Position numbers and translations under genes: made by a program
The notes under the pieces: model-generated
What the model saw: the letters and a program-made list of their open reading frames with translations, nothing else
The model's database searches: none
Told to the model about the DNA's origin: nothing
Assembly (NCBI RefSeq): GCF_006542765.1
Contig: NZ_SKCD01000033.1
Location: 248,001-312,000 of the forward strand
Source: Paenibacillus luteus
GTDB taxonomy: Bacteria > Bacillota > Bacilli > Paenibacillales > Paenibacillaceae
Reading direction: 5' to 3'
Length of the DNA stretch: 64,000 nucleotides
Part shown: positions 15,174-23,565 of the stretch, piece after piece
Position numbering within the stretch: the stretch's first letter is position 1
How the letters are laid out: each line of letters starts with the position of its first letter

Positions 15174-16988
15174 ATGTTGTTAAAAACACATCACTGCGGC
15201 CGCTTAACGAAAGCGGACGTTGGTCAATCTGTTATTCTAAACGGCTGGGTACAGCGCCGCCGCGATCTTGGGGGCGTACTCTTTATTGATTTGCGTGACC
15301 GTTCAGGAATCGTACAAACGGTATTCAACCCGGATTTCTCCGGCGATGCGCTAGCTATTGCTGACCGTGCGCGCAATGAATTCGTTCTGGCTATTCAAGG
15401 TACAGTTGTAGAACGCGATGCTGAAACGTACAATGCAAACCTCGCAACAGGCGAGATTGAAGTTCGCGTAACGAAAATCGAAGTAATGAACGCAGCAAAA
15501 ACGCCTCCGTTCCCGATTGAAGACGGTGTTGAAGTGGATGAGTCGCTTCGCTTGAAATACCGTTACCTGGACCTTCGTCGTCCGGAAATGCAAAAAACGT
15601 TGTTCCTTCGCTCGAAAGCAGCTAAAGTGTTCCGTGATTTCCTTGACGGAGAAGGCTTTATTGACGTTGAAACACCGATTCTGACGAAAAGCACACCAGA
15701 AGGCGCGCGTGATTATTTGGTACCGAGCCGCGTGCATGAAGGCGAGTTCTTCGCATTGCCGCAATCACCACAAATCTTCAAACAGCTGTTGATGGTTGCG
15801 GGTATTGAGCGCTACTACCAGATTGCCCGCTGTTTCCGCGATGAGGATCTTCGTTCAGACCGTCAGCCGGAATTTACGCAAGTCGACATCGAGACTTCCT
15901 TCTTATCGCAAGATCAATTGCTTGCTTTGATGGAAGAGCTTACGGCTAAACTGCTTAAAGATACAGTAGGCGTAGAACTGGAGCTTCCGTTCCAACGCAT
16001 CACTTACGCAGACGCAATGAACAAATACGGCTCAGACAAACCGGACCTTCGCTTTGGCCTTGAGATCAAGGACATTACCGATATCGTATCCACAAGCGAT
16101 GTGAAAGTATTCGCAAGCGTAGCTGCTGGAGGCGGCGTAGTTAAAGCGCTCAACGCTAAGGGCTGCGCAAGCTGGAGCCGCAAGGAGCTCGACGACCTGC
16201 AGCCGTTCGCGGCACGCTACGGCGGTAAAGGCCTTGCTTGGATTACGGTGAAGGACGGGGAATGGCGCGGTCCAATTGTGAAGTTCCTGAAGCCGGAAGA
16301 GATTGCTTTGCTGACCGAGCGTCTTGAAGTTGAAGACGGGGATTTGCTTACTTTCTCTGCAGACAAGAAAAAAGTCGTTGCAGACGTTCTTGGCAACCTT
16401 CGCTCGAAGCTCGGTAAGGATCTTGGCCTGATCGATGAGTCCAAGTTCAAATTTGCTTGGGTTGTAGACTTCCCACTGCTTGGATGGGATGAGGATGCGA
16501 AGCGTTATGTAGCCGAGCACCATCCGTTCACGCGTCCGAACGAAGAAGACCTTCATTTTTTCGATACAGATCCAGGTCAAATTCGCGCTCAAGCGTACGA
16601 TCTTGTTCTGAATGGTTATGAGGTTGGCGGCGGTTCGATGCGGATTTACAAGCGTGAAGTGCAAGAGCAAATGTTCAAGGCGCTTGGCTTCAACAAGGAA
16701 GAGGCGCAAGAGAAATTTGGCTTCTTGCTTGATGCATTCGAATACGGAACGCCTCCGCATGGCGGCATTGCGTTTGGTTTCGACCGTCTTGTTATGCTAT
16801 TGACAGGCCGTACGAACCTGCGCGAGACGATTGCGTTCCCGAAAACAGCAAACGCGACGGATCTGCTCAGCGATGCACCTTCCGAGGTTGAGCTTTCGCA
16901 GCTGGAGCAATTGCATATCCGCACGGTCATTAAGCCTAAGCCTGCACCTGCAGCGGCAGTTTCAGCGGCAGAAGCAACAGATAAATAA
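15174..16988 (+). CDS. aspS: Aspartyl-tRNA synthetase
   Basis: 604-residue bacterial-type AspRS. N-terminal OB anticodon-binding domain (HCGRLTKADVGQSVILNGWV, RRRDLGGVLFIDLRDR), class II core with motif 2 (CFRDEDLRSDRQPEFTQVD), an inserted GAD domain around 300-420, and motif 3 (GIAFGFDRLVMLL). ATG 15174 is preferred over ATG 15165 because AGAGGAG ends at 15163, only one base from the earlier codon. The C-terminus ends in a short Pro/Ala-rich tail. Whether it is discriminating or also charges tRNA-Asn cannot be told from this window. Confidence 0.97.
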   Translation: MLLKTHHCGRLTKADVGQSVILNGWVQRRRDLGGVLFIDLRDRSGIVQTVFNPDFSGDALAIADRARNEFVLAIQGTVVERDAETYNANLATGEIEVRVTKIEVMNAAKTPPFPIEDGVEVDESLRLKYRYLDLRRPEMQKTLFLRSKAAKVFRDFLDGEGFIDVETPILTKSTPEGARDYLVPSRVHEGEFFALPQSPQIFKQLLMVAGIERYYQIARCFRDEDLRSDRQPEFTQVDIETSFLSQDQLLALMEELTAKLLKDTVGVELELPFQRITYADAMNKYGSDKPDLRFGLEIKDITDIVSTSDVKVFASVAAGGGVVKALNAKGCASWSRKELDDLQPFAARYGGKGLAWITVKDGEWRGPIVKFLKPEEIALLTERLEVEDGDLLTFSADKKKVVADVLGNLRSKLGKDLGLIDESKFKFAWVVDFPLLGWDEDAKRYVAEHHPFTRPNEEDLHFFDTDPGQIRAQAYDLVLNGYEVGGGSMRIYKREVQEQMFKALGFNKEEAQEKFGFLLDAFEYGTPPHGGIAFGFDRLVMLLTGRTNLRETIAFPKTANATDLLSDAPSEVELSQLEQLHIRTVIKPKPAPAAAVSAAEATDK

Positions 16989-17017
16989 GGAAACAACGCT
17001 AAGGAGGCGGCAGCCAG

Positions 17018-17773
17018 ATGCTTCACCAATTTTCTCGTACGGAGCTGGCTATTGGGCCAGAGGGGTTAGCGCAAATGAAGGGGAGCACGGTTGCCGTGCT
17101 CGGCATTGGCGGCGTCGGCGGAATTGCCGCGGAGGCGCTTGCGCGCACCGGCATTGGCCGTATCATCCTGGTTGACAAGGACGTAGTCGATATTACGAAC
17201 GTCAACCGCCAGATCCATGCGCTGACGACAACGGTCGGCCAGCCGAAAGCAGAGCTGATGCGCGAGCGAATCAAGCTGATCAACCCGGAGTGCGATGTCA
17301 TAGCCTTGCGTATGTTTTATACGGAGGAGACGTTTGAGCAATTTTTTGAATATCCGCTTGATTACGTCGTTGATGCATCCGATACGATTTCCTATAAGAT
17401 TCATTTAATCAAACAATGCTTGGAGCGTAAAATCCCGATTATTTCGAGTATGGGTGCAGCGAACAAGATGGACCCAACGAAATTCCAGGTTGTAGACATT
17501 TCCAAGACACATACCGATCCTTTGGCGCGTGTCATTCGGACAAAGCTGCGCAAGGAAGGCATCAAGCGCGGCGTTAAGGTCGTGTTCTCGACGGAGCTTC
17601 CAATGAAACCTCGCGAGGATGTAACCAAGAAGATTGTGCCGGCCAATGCGCCGGAAATTCGTAAGGCCAAGCAGCCTCCAGCGAGCAATGCGTTTGTTCC
17701 GCCTGTCGCTGGTCTGATTATGGTCAGCGTCGTTGTCAATGACCTTCTTGTCTCTGGCGGCATCGAGCTGTGA
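17018..17773 (+). CDS. tcdA: tRNA threonylcarbamoyladenosine dehydratase (TcdA/CsdL)
   Basis: 251-residue E1-like ATP-dependent enzyme that cyclises t6A37 to ct6A in ANN-decoding tRNAs. The nucleotide-binding GIGGVGGIAAEALARTGIG, the acidic DKDVVDITNVNRQ and the arginine-containing segment are typical. ThiF/MoeB homologues share these, but the length and position next to aspS (B. subtilis yrvM) favour TcdA. AAGGAGG precedes the ATG. The stop overlaps the next start by 4 bases (GTGA). Confidence 0.93.
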   Translation: MLHQFSRTELAIGPEGLAQMKGSTVAVLGIGGVGGIAAEALARTGIGRIILVDKDVVDITNVNRQIHALTTTVGQPKAELMRERIKLINPECDVIALRMFYTEETFEQFFEYPLDYVVDASDTISYKIHLIKQCLERKIPIISSMGAANKMDPTKFQVVDISKTHTDPLARVIRTKLRKEGIKRGVKVVFSTELPMKPREDVTKKIVPANAPEIRKAKQPPASNAFVPPVAGLIMVSVVVNDLLVSGGIEL

Positions 17774-18447
17774 ACGAGGGGCTTGTCAAAAAGCTGAGAT
17801 TGGCGCCGGATATGAAGGCGCTCGTACTCAATCCGCCTTCTGAGCATTATTTGACGGAGCTTGGATTAACGTCGGATGCATCGGTTATCGAGGCTGACAG
17901 CCTTTATGATTTCGCGCTGCTGTTCGTTATGAATTTATCTGAGCTTGCAGAGCTTGCACCCGCAGTTATACAGGCTTTGAAGCCTGATGGCTTGTTATGG
18001 ATTACGTATCCGAAGGGGTCGTCCAAAATAAAGACGGATCTGAACCGGGATACGGGCTGGAGGCTCATGCTGACGTTTGGCGTGGAAGGCGTTGCGATGG
18101 TAGCGTTGGATGACACTTGGTCATCCATGCGTTATCGTCCAGCCGGAACGGCTAAAAGCGGAGCTAGTCGCCGTTCCTCTTCAGAGGCGGCAGCCGGAAG
18201 GACCGACTCTAAGCCGCGGACAGCTTCAACCGCAGCCGTGGAGCTAGAGTTGCCGGAAGACTTTGCAGCCGCTTTGCAGGCATCTGCTGGGGCAGAGCTT
18301 TTTTTTCGCGGCAGCTTGACTGCGGCTAAGCGCCGGGACTTTATGAAATGGATTACCGATGCGAAGCGTACGGAAACACGTGCCAATCGGGTGGCTGCAG
18401 CGATTGACAAGCTGGAGAGAGGCTTCAAATCTCCATTTGACAAGTAA
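17770..18447 (+). CDS. DUF3052-like / YdeI-OmdA domain protein
   Basis: 225-residue two-part cytosolic protein. Residues 1-118 resemble DUF3052-type domains (KALVLNPPSEHYLTEL, LKPDGLLWITYPKGSSK). Then comes a Ser/Ala-rich linker. The C-terminal about 65 residues (LPEDFAAALQASAGAELFF, MKWITDAKRTETRANR) match the YdeI/OmpD-associated OmdA fold. Start GTG 17770 overlaps the tcdA stop by 4 bases, so it is translationally coupled to tcdA. Function of the family is not established; names such as bacteriocin protection are by homology only. Confidence 0.8.
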   Translation: MNEGLVKKLRLAPDMKALVLNPPSEHYLTELGLTSDASVIEADSLYDFALLFVMNLSELAELAPAVIQALKPDGLLWITYPKGSSKIKTDLNRDTGWRLMLTFGVEGVAMVALDDTWSSMRYRPAGTAKSGASRRSSSEAAAGRTDSKPRTASTAAVELELPEDFAAALQASAGAELFFRGSLTAAKRRDFMKWITDAKRTETRANRVAAAIDKLERGFKSPFDK

Positions 18448-18457
18448 GATTTAAACC

Positions 18458-18516
18458 AATAACCGTACCGGCGATAAAGCGGAATGCGCTTTTTTCGTTG
18501 GTACGGTTATTTTGTG
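18458..18516 (+). terminator. Terminator after the tcdA operon
   Basis: 12-bp perfect stem AATAACCGTACC/GGTACGGTTATT (18458-18469 with 18500-18511) enclosing an inner AAAGCG...CGCTTTTTT hairpin. Two nested U-runs follow. Confidence 0.8.
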
Positions 18517-18588
18517 CTTCCCTGTCGCAAAGGGCCTCCACGTCAACAGTTCTTTCAGAGTAGCGGTAGACGTGGAGGCTAGTTCTGG

Positions 18589-18615
18589 CGAACAAATGTG
18601 CGGATATGCTATGAT
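18589..18615 (+). promoter_or_regulatory. Candidate LexA (SOS) box and extended -10 promoter of rarA
   Basis: CGAACAAATGTGCG (18589-18602) matches the Bacillus LexA consensus CGAACRNRYGTTYG at all but one position. It lies directly before TGCTATGAT, an extended -10 at 18610-18615, so a bound repressor would occlude the promoter. It is 48 bases upstream of the rarA start codon. A 10-bp-stem hairpin (18535-18578) lies just ahead of it. Confidence 0.5.
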
Positions 18616-18649
18616 TAAAGGAACAGAAGGCAGAAGGTTGGGCAGAACA

Positions 18650-19957
18650 ATGGACTTATTTTCCTATCAAGAATCGGAGTTGCCTCGCGCAAGGCTGCTT
18701 GCGGACCGCATGCGTCCGCAAACGCTGGATGAATATATTGGGCAGGAGCATATCGTCGGAGCTGGCAAGCTGTTAAGAAGGGCCATTGAAGGCGATCAGG
18801 TATCCTCTATTTTGTTATATGGCCCCCCGGGCTGCGGTAAAACGACGCTCGCACATATTATTTCTTTGCGTACAGCAGGCGAGTTTGTAAAGCTGAACGC
18901 GGTGGATGCGTCCGTAAAGGATGTTCGCGAGGTCATCGATCAGGCACGTACTAATAAAGCAATGTACGGTAAGAAGACGATCCTTTTTTTGGATGAGGTA
19001 CACCGTTTCAATACGGCAAGGCAGGATGCGCTGCTGCCTGCCGTTGAACAGGGCATCATTATTTTTATTGGGGCGACAACGGAAAATCCATTCCACCATG
19101 TCAATGGGGCTCTTCTGTCGAGATCGACGTTGTTCCAGCTCGAGTCGCTTGGAGAAGGGCATGCGTATGAGGCAATGAAGCGGGCGCTGGTCGATCGTGA
19201 ACGCGGGCTGGGTTTTATGGATTTGCAAGCGGATGAAGATGCGCTGCGTCATATCGCTGCTATGGCTGGCGGGGATATCCGAAGGGCGTTGAATGCCTTG
19301 GAGCTGGCCGCTGTGACCACGCCGTCAGAAATGGATGGTTCGGTGCGCCTAACTCTTGAAGTGGCTCAGGAGTCCATACGGAAGCCGTCCATTCGTGCGG
19401 ATCTGTCCACGCAATATGACGTGCTGTCGGCGTTTCACAAAAGCGTGCGGGGCTCCAGCGATGCAGCTTTGTTTTGGTTTCTGTACGCGGTAGAGAAGCT
19501 GGGGATGGACCCGATGACCTTTATCCGCCGATTGATCGTTGCGTGCAGCGAGGATATCGGACTTGCTAATCCGCAGGCGATGATTCAGGCGGTTACGGCG
19601 ATGGATGCCTACCACAAAATCGGCTGGCCAGAAGCAAAATACAACATCTCACAGGCGATTTTATTCGCGGTAGAGAGCCCGAAATCGAATGCTACCGCTA
19701 TGGCGATCGGCAATGCGGAAGCGGCAATTGAACGCGCAGGGGGCGCCGAGGTGCCGCTTCACTTAAGGGACACCCACTATAAAGGGGCTCAACAGCTAGG
19801 ACATGAGGGTTACCAGTATCCGCATAACTTCCCCAATCATTATGTAAAGCAGCAGTATCTGCCGAATACGCTTGGCAGCATGACGTTCTACAAAGCGACC
19901 GAGCAAGGCATGGAAGACAAGATCAAGCAAAACCAGCAAAAGCGCCGTAACCAGTAA
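18650..19957 (+). CDS. rarA: Replication-associated recombination protein A (AAA+ ATPase)
   Basis: 435-residue RarA/MgsA, a clamp-loader-like AAA+ ATPase acting at stalled forks. Walker A is GPPGCGKTTLA, Walker B is ILFLDEVHRFN, sensor 1 is FIGATTENP, and the C-terminal tetramerisation domain runs from about residue 190 to the end (HYKGAQQLGHEGYQYPH). ATG 18650 gives the normal N-terminus MDLFSYQESELPRARLLADR; upstream in-frame ATGs fall within the operator region. In B. subtilis (yrvN) it also precedes cymR. A possible LexA box is present upstream. Confidence 0.95.
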   Translation: MDLFSYQESELPRARLLADRMRPQTLDEYIGQEHIVGAGKLLRRAIEGDQVSSILLYGPPGCGKTTLAHIISLRTAGEFVKLNAVDASVKDVREVIDQARTNKAMYGKKTILFLDEVHRFNTARQDALLPAVEQGIIIFIGATTENPFHHVNGALLSRSTLFQLESLGEGHAYEAMKRALVDRERGLGFMDLQADEDALRHIAAMAGGDIRRALNALELAAVTTPSEMDGSVRLTLEVAQESIRKPSIRADLSTQYDVLSAFHKSVRGSSDAALFWFLYAVEKLGMDPMTFIRRLIVACSEDIGLANPQAMIQAVTAMDAYHKIGWPEAKYNISQAILFAVESPKSNATAMAIGNAEAAIERAGGAEVPLHLRDTHYKGAQQLGHEGYQYPHNFPNHYVKQQYLPNTLGSMTFYKATEQGMEDKIKQNQQKRRNQ

Positions 19958-20162
19958 ATTCAGTGTTATTGCGCAAAATTATGCCTACAGGAAAGCTGTA
20001 TAATTTCAACTAATGATTCTAGATATCATTAGTTTCTGAAAGCAGAATTCCATACAGATGCATTGTCAGTCAAGGATAGCCCATTTATAATTGGGGATTC
20101 CCTCCAGAGTTAATCGTCATTTGTACTGGCGTGTTCAAACAGAAGTTGGTGGATTTCGTCGT

Positions 20163-20600
20163 TCATTCTTCTTTTTTTTTTGAGTGAGGAAACCGTTCGC
20201 GTACGAACTTTGTTTGCTTGCCCTCATCGGCAGCTTCCAGCGTATACATCGGTCTGGTAAACCAGGAGATCCAATCGGTGAAGCCATTTGGCCATACTCG
20301 TGATAGTGCAGCTTCGTTCAAAATCACGCTTGAAATAAGCCAGAGCCAGCGTCCAATTGTGCTTGTCGGGAAGCCAAACTTCATGTGGAAGTTTCGATAT
20401 CATCGTCTGCTCGGGAGTCAACTGTTCAGGAGTGCCTGTAGAGACATCTTCATGAAGCCATCCAACCCTTTCATTAGTAAGATTGGATGGTAGTGCTCAT
20501 CGTTACAGGGTTTTACGAATCATCTCCGCAATATCGATCACTGTATCAGCTTCACAGTATGTAAGTAAATCGTTTGATCGCTTTCATACATCCGGCAACT
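20163..20600 (-). pseudogene. IS630-family transposase fragment (copy A)
   Basis: Translating the minus strand in shifting frames gives an IS630-like N-terminal half. The pieces are VIDIAEMIRK, STGTPEQLTPEQTMISKL, LPDKHNWTLALAYFKRDF, TSMAKWLHRL, and then WFTRPMYTLEAADEGKQTKF, the typical end of the winged-helix region. Several frameshifts separate these pieces, and the DDE catalytic half is missing, with only degenerate sequence to about 20005. It cannot encode an active transposase. Confidence 0.75.
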
Positions 20601-20699
20601 TTTCTGTTAGCTCAGCCGTTTTTCCAGTTACTGTTAATCTGCTGTTCGATTCCCATGGTCATCACTTGTCTGGAAAATTCAGCAGAAATAGCAGAAACG

Positions 20700-21170
20700 G
20701 ATGAAATAGATGAAATAGATGTGATAGATGAGATAGGTCTAAAAAATAGATCTAATCTAGCTCAGCGGACCCAAATGAACTGGATATGGCTGGGTTTTGG
20801 AAAAATAGATCTAATTTTTAGATCTAATCTGGTGAAAATAGCCGAAATCGATGAAATAGGTCTAAAAAATAGATCTAATCCAGCCCCGAGGCCCCAAATC
20901 AACTGGATATGCTGGTTTTTGGAGAAATAGATCTAATTTTTAGATCTAATCTGGCTAAAATAGCCAAAATCGATGAAGTAGGTCTAAAAAATAGATCTAA
21001 TCCAGCCCCGAGGCCCCAAATCAACTGGATATGGCTGGGTTTTGGAGAAATAGATCTAATTTTTAGATCTAATCTGGCGAAGAAAGCCGAAATCGACGAA
21101 ATAGGTCTAAAAAATAGATCTAATCTAGCCCCACGGCCCCAAATGAACTGAAAATGCTGGTTTTTGGAGA
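20700..21170 (+). repeat. 123-bp tandem repeat array, copy A (about 3.8 units)
   Basis: The marker GGTCTAAAAAATAGATCT starts at 20736, 20859, 20981 and 21104, a period of 123, 122 and 123. Each unit holds a perfect 9-bp inverted repeat TAGATCTAA-TTT-TTAGATCTA and a second, near-complementary AGRTCTA-AAAAA-TAGATCT. GAAATAGAT-type 9-mers precede the first unit (20702-20735). One strand is free of stops within a unit because 123 is a multiple of three, but a one-base deletion near 20910 breaks that frame. Confidence 0.9.
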
Positions 21171-21177
21171 CATAGAT

Positions 21178-21364
21178 AAGTTGAACGAAAGAAATGAAGG
21201 ATATGCGAAACGAGAAGATCGATTTGGAGAAATGAAGTGTTCGCCTTAGCAGCCGGATTATTACCTTTACAGGTTTTAGTCAATCTAAGAATCTGACTGC
21301 AACCCTGAATTCATAGAATGATCTACTCGCGCAGCGACCAAAACGAGAAACTTTAGTTCATCTT
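21178..21364. mobile_element. TA-flanked MITE-like element with insertion
   Basis: Begins AAGTTGAACGAAAG and ends CTTTAGTTCATCTT, both ends bordered by TA. It contains GCGAAACGAGAAGATC and, further on, GAATGATCTACTCGCGCAGCGACC, shared with the elements at 42992 and 44182. This copy is about 70 bases longer than the others because of an insertion between 21230 and 21310. Confidence 0.65.
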
Positions 21365-21536
21365 ATATAGATCTAGATTAATTCGAATGATTGCTGCAAA
21401 TGCGTAAAGTAGCAGGAAGCGACGACTACCAAAAACAGCTGAGCAGGATTAGCTGAACGGTGCCTACAAGAGGTTCATCGTTCAAGCGCTTCTGCCCAGC
21501 TGTTTTTTGTAATAAATATGGAACTGCTTGAATCAT

Positions 21537-22622
21537 TTACGCAATAGCGAACATGAGTCCGAAATAACCGAATATGGCCGTCAGAAGGCCCATAGCAAAT
21601 GCAGGGATCACTTTGTTGACCCGGTACATCCATACTAATCCGCCTGCCATCACCGCGGCTGCAGCAAGCATCAGGATGCTCTCGAGCGGCAGTGTGAATT
21701 TTAATGCAATATCAGGACTGAAGCTGCCTTTGTAGATGGCGGTAAATAAAGGTGATGGTGATGCGGTTTGAAGCGTTTCCTTTACGTTATGCGGCGGGGC
21801 TTGTTGGCCAAGCACGCCAGTTGCGGCCAGTACGAGCAGTGCAATAATGCTTTCCGCTTTCAGCCACGGTTTTGGATTAAAAGAAGAGCTGCTGTCTGCC
21901 CATTTTTTGTAGCCAAATCCGTTGGTGTACGCGAACAGCAGCAGCGGTAAAATGAATAAATGCTTAATCAGGAGCATTTGCCCGTAAGGGAGCATCCAGG
22001 CATTGACGTACTCAGGCGTAGTGAACGTCATGAGCACAAAGCCTGCAAGCAGCGTGACAAGTACGCAAACGATGGCAACCGGAGAGAACCAGCGCAGAAA
22101 CGCATGCCAATGGGCGTTGTCCTTCGAGAACCAGCTGGCAACGAGCAATATCCCAATCCATACGCTCACAGCCAGAAAGTGGGCTGCGTGCGTAACGAGT
22201 CCTTTGAACCCGTAAAGCGCGGAAGCATGACCGGCATAACCAAGCCACACAATTAGCAGAAAGGTGACGAACAAAGCCACCTTGGGCATATGCTTGTCAT
22301 CGCGGAATGCTTTGAGACCGAGAAGGAAGGCTAACCCGGCTGAACCAATCGTTGACCATATCCATGCCTTACCGGTATTAATATCAAGCAAAATGCTCTT
22401 CAGTATAGAGCCATAAGTCATATCAAAATCTTTGGCAAAGACGAGCGCGAGCTTATGAATCGGAACGTAGGACAGGATAGGAATGGCAATTGCGCATGCG
22501 AGCAGCAAGCCGTTCGGTACCTGCACGGTCGGTCTCCGATCCTCCGGCACGAGCCGAAGGATGAAGGAGCCGGTTAAAATCGCGAAGCAAACATAAAGCA
22601 GCCCTTCGCTGATATAAATCAT
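21537..22622 (-). CDS. Copper resistance protein CopD family membrane protein
   Basis: 361-residue protein with nine or so hydrophobic helices. Conserved histidines are in LVTHAAHFLAVSVWIGI and GYAGHASALYGF, as in the CopD/PcoD family, thought to take part in copper uptake or heme-copper handling with CopC. Its ATG overlaps the copC stop by one base (TAATG), so the two are translationally coupled. The last two helices extend past the usual CopD core. No copper-responsive operator was recognised upstream. Confidence 0.88.
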   Translation of the reverse strand: MIYISEGLLYVCFAILTGSFILRLVPEDRRPTVQVPNGLLLACAIAIPILSYVPIHKLALVFAKDFDMTYGSILKSILLDINTGKAWIWSTIGSAGLAFLLGLKAFRDDKHMPKVALFVTFLLIVWLGYAGHASALYGFKGLVTHAAHFLAVSVWIGILLVASWFSKDNAHWHAFLRWFSPVAIVCVLVTLLAGFVLMTFTTPEYVNAWMLPYGQMLLIKHLFILPLLLFAYTNGFGYKKWADSSSSFNPKPWLKAESIIALLVLAATGVLGQQAPPHNVKETLQTASPSPLFTAIYKGSFSPDIALKFTLPLESILMLAAAAVMAGGLVWMYRVNKVIPAFAMGLLTAIFGYFGLMFAIA

Positions 22623-23188
22623 TATTTGCGCCTCCGAAGCATTAATACAACAGCAGCAATGACAATAATGGTTCCGATTATAACCGCAGGAGTGTAATTC
22701 GTATCATCACTGCTTGCAGCGGATTCGTTGCCGCTGTCTGGGGCTGCGCTAGCTTCAGGGGAAGGCGATGGCAATTCGGTAACTGCAGGTGATTCCGTTA
22801 TAGTATCCGGCTCGGCTGTCGGCTCATCAGTTACGAGAGGCGCTTCCACCGTAAACGAATAATCACCTTCCACGGAATGGCCGTCAGCGCCGATAATTGT
22901 CCATTTTACGCTGTAAATGCCGTTAGGCAGAACAGACGGCACAGAAGCGCTCATCGTCATGCCATCGACCTCCGTTTTACCTTTTTCCATTTCTTCTCCT
23001 GCCGCATTCAGCAGTTTGAAATTGCTGAGACTTTCTATTTTGGTATTAAAAGTCATCTCTATGCGCTCTGGCGTGACGGCAGCAGTGCTATCTTGTGCGG
23101 GAACCGCGCTCTCCAGTTTGGAATGGGCTAATGCAACGCTAGGTACAAGCCATAGCATAGCGAGACAAATCAAAAGAATTCGTTTCAT
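22622..23188 (-). CDS. CopC-domain copper-binding exported protein
   Basis: 188 residues. Signal peptide MKRILLICLAMLWLVPSVALA is cleaved before HSKLESAVPAQD, leaving the N-terminal His that starts mature CopC proteins (amino-terminal Cu site). The beta-sandwich includes PERIEMTFNTKIESLSNFKL and YSVKWTIIGADGHSVEG, with the second conserved His in DGHSVEG. A Pro/Ser/Glu-rich stalk (about 112-155) leads to a C-terminal membrane helix and RRRK, so it is surface-anchored by its tail. ATG 23188 follows AGGAGG. Partner CopD is immediately downstream. Confidence 0.88.
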   Translation of the reverse strand: MKRILLICLAMLWLVPSVALAHSKLESAVPAQDSTAAVTPERIEMTFNTKIESLSNFKLLNAAGEEMEKGKTEVDGMTMSASVPSVLPNGIYSVKWTIIGADGHSVEGDYSFTVEAPLVTDEPTAEPDTITESPAVTELPSPSPEASAAPDSGNESAASSDDTNYTPAVIIGTIIVIAAVVLMLRRRK

Positions 23189-23565
23189 TGTTGTAATCCT
23201 CCTACAAAGTTTATGGACAGCCATGCTTCTTAGCTGATTGCATTATAACAGATTCCATCCGGTGTTAGCTTGCCATTAAATGATCAAATCGTTGCGGCTT
23301 TATGAACATTTCTAGAAGATCTCTGCTCCGCTGCCACAAAAAAACGCAAGCAGTAGCTCGGTTTCTGCGTATAATGGCTAACCTATGAAGAATACACATA
23401 ATTACAGACTTGCGAACGTCTTACTTTTCTTCCTATTAATCGACGCGGCGGCTTGGCATCTAGGGGAGCACTTACATCACACAAAGATCGCCGTATCTTT
23501 GTTCCAAAAGGAGGTGCACCTGCCATTGCACCAGGCACGCTTGGTTAGTCAGTGGCAGGGAATCG
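23189..23565. other. Gene-free spacer between copC and the CNNM-type gene
   Basis: 377 bases between divergent genes. It contains TATAAT at 23370-23375 with no clear -35 and a strong AAAAGGAGGTG at 23507-23517. No start codon in the downstream gene's frame is correctly placed behind that site. GGTGCACC...TTGCACC can pair next to it. No riboswitch class was recognised. Confidence 0.5.

Larger units (their letters stand above)
20005..21364. mobile_element. Decayed composite mobile element, copy A
   Basis: About 1.36 kb without an intact gene between rarA and copD. From left to right: the truncated end of an IS630-type transposase pseudogene (minus strand), a 9-bp microsatellite, the 123-bp tandem array, and an AGTTGAAC-ended MITE-like element. 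The same modules occur in reverse order and orientation at 42992-44294. The left boundary is set where similarity to copy B stops (near ATTTCAAC at 20005). Confidence 0.75.

Noticed and set aside
16032..16760. 242-codon frame antisense to aspS
   Set aside because: Lies wholly inside aspS; no ribosome site and no family resemblance.
18535..18578. Hairpin before rarA as a terminator
   Set aside because: The 10-bp stem has a 24-base loop and no T-run; the real terminator of the tcdA operon is at 18458.
20700..21170. CRISPR array
   Set aside because: The repeat unit is 123 bases with no unique spacers and no cas genes nearby; it is a head-to-tail tandem array.
23340..23565. Possible Mg2+ or Mn2+ riboswitch before the CNNM-type gene
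   Set aside because: Neither the M-box nor the yybP-ykoY conserved motifs could be found; only short local hairpins are present.
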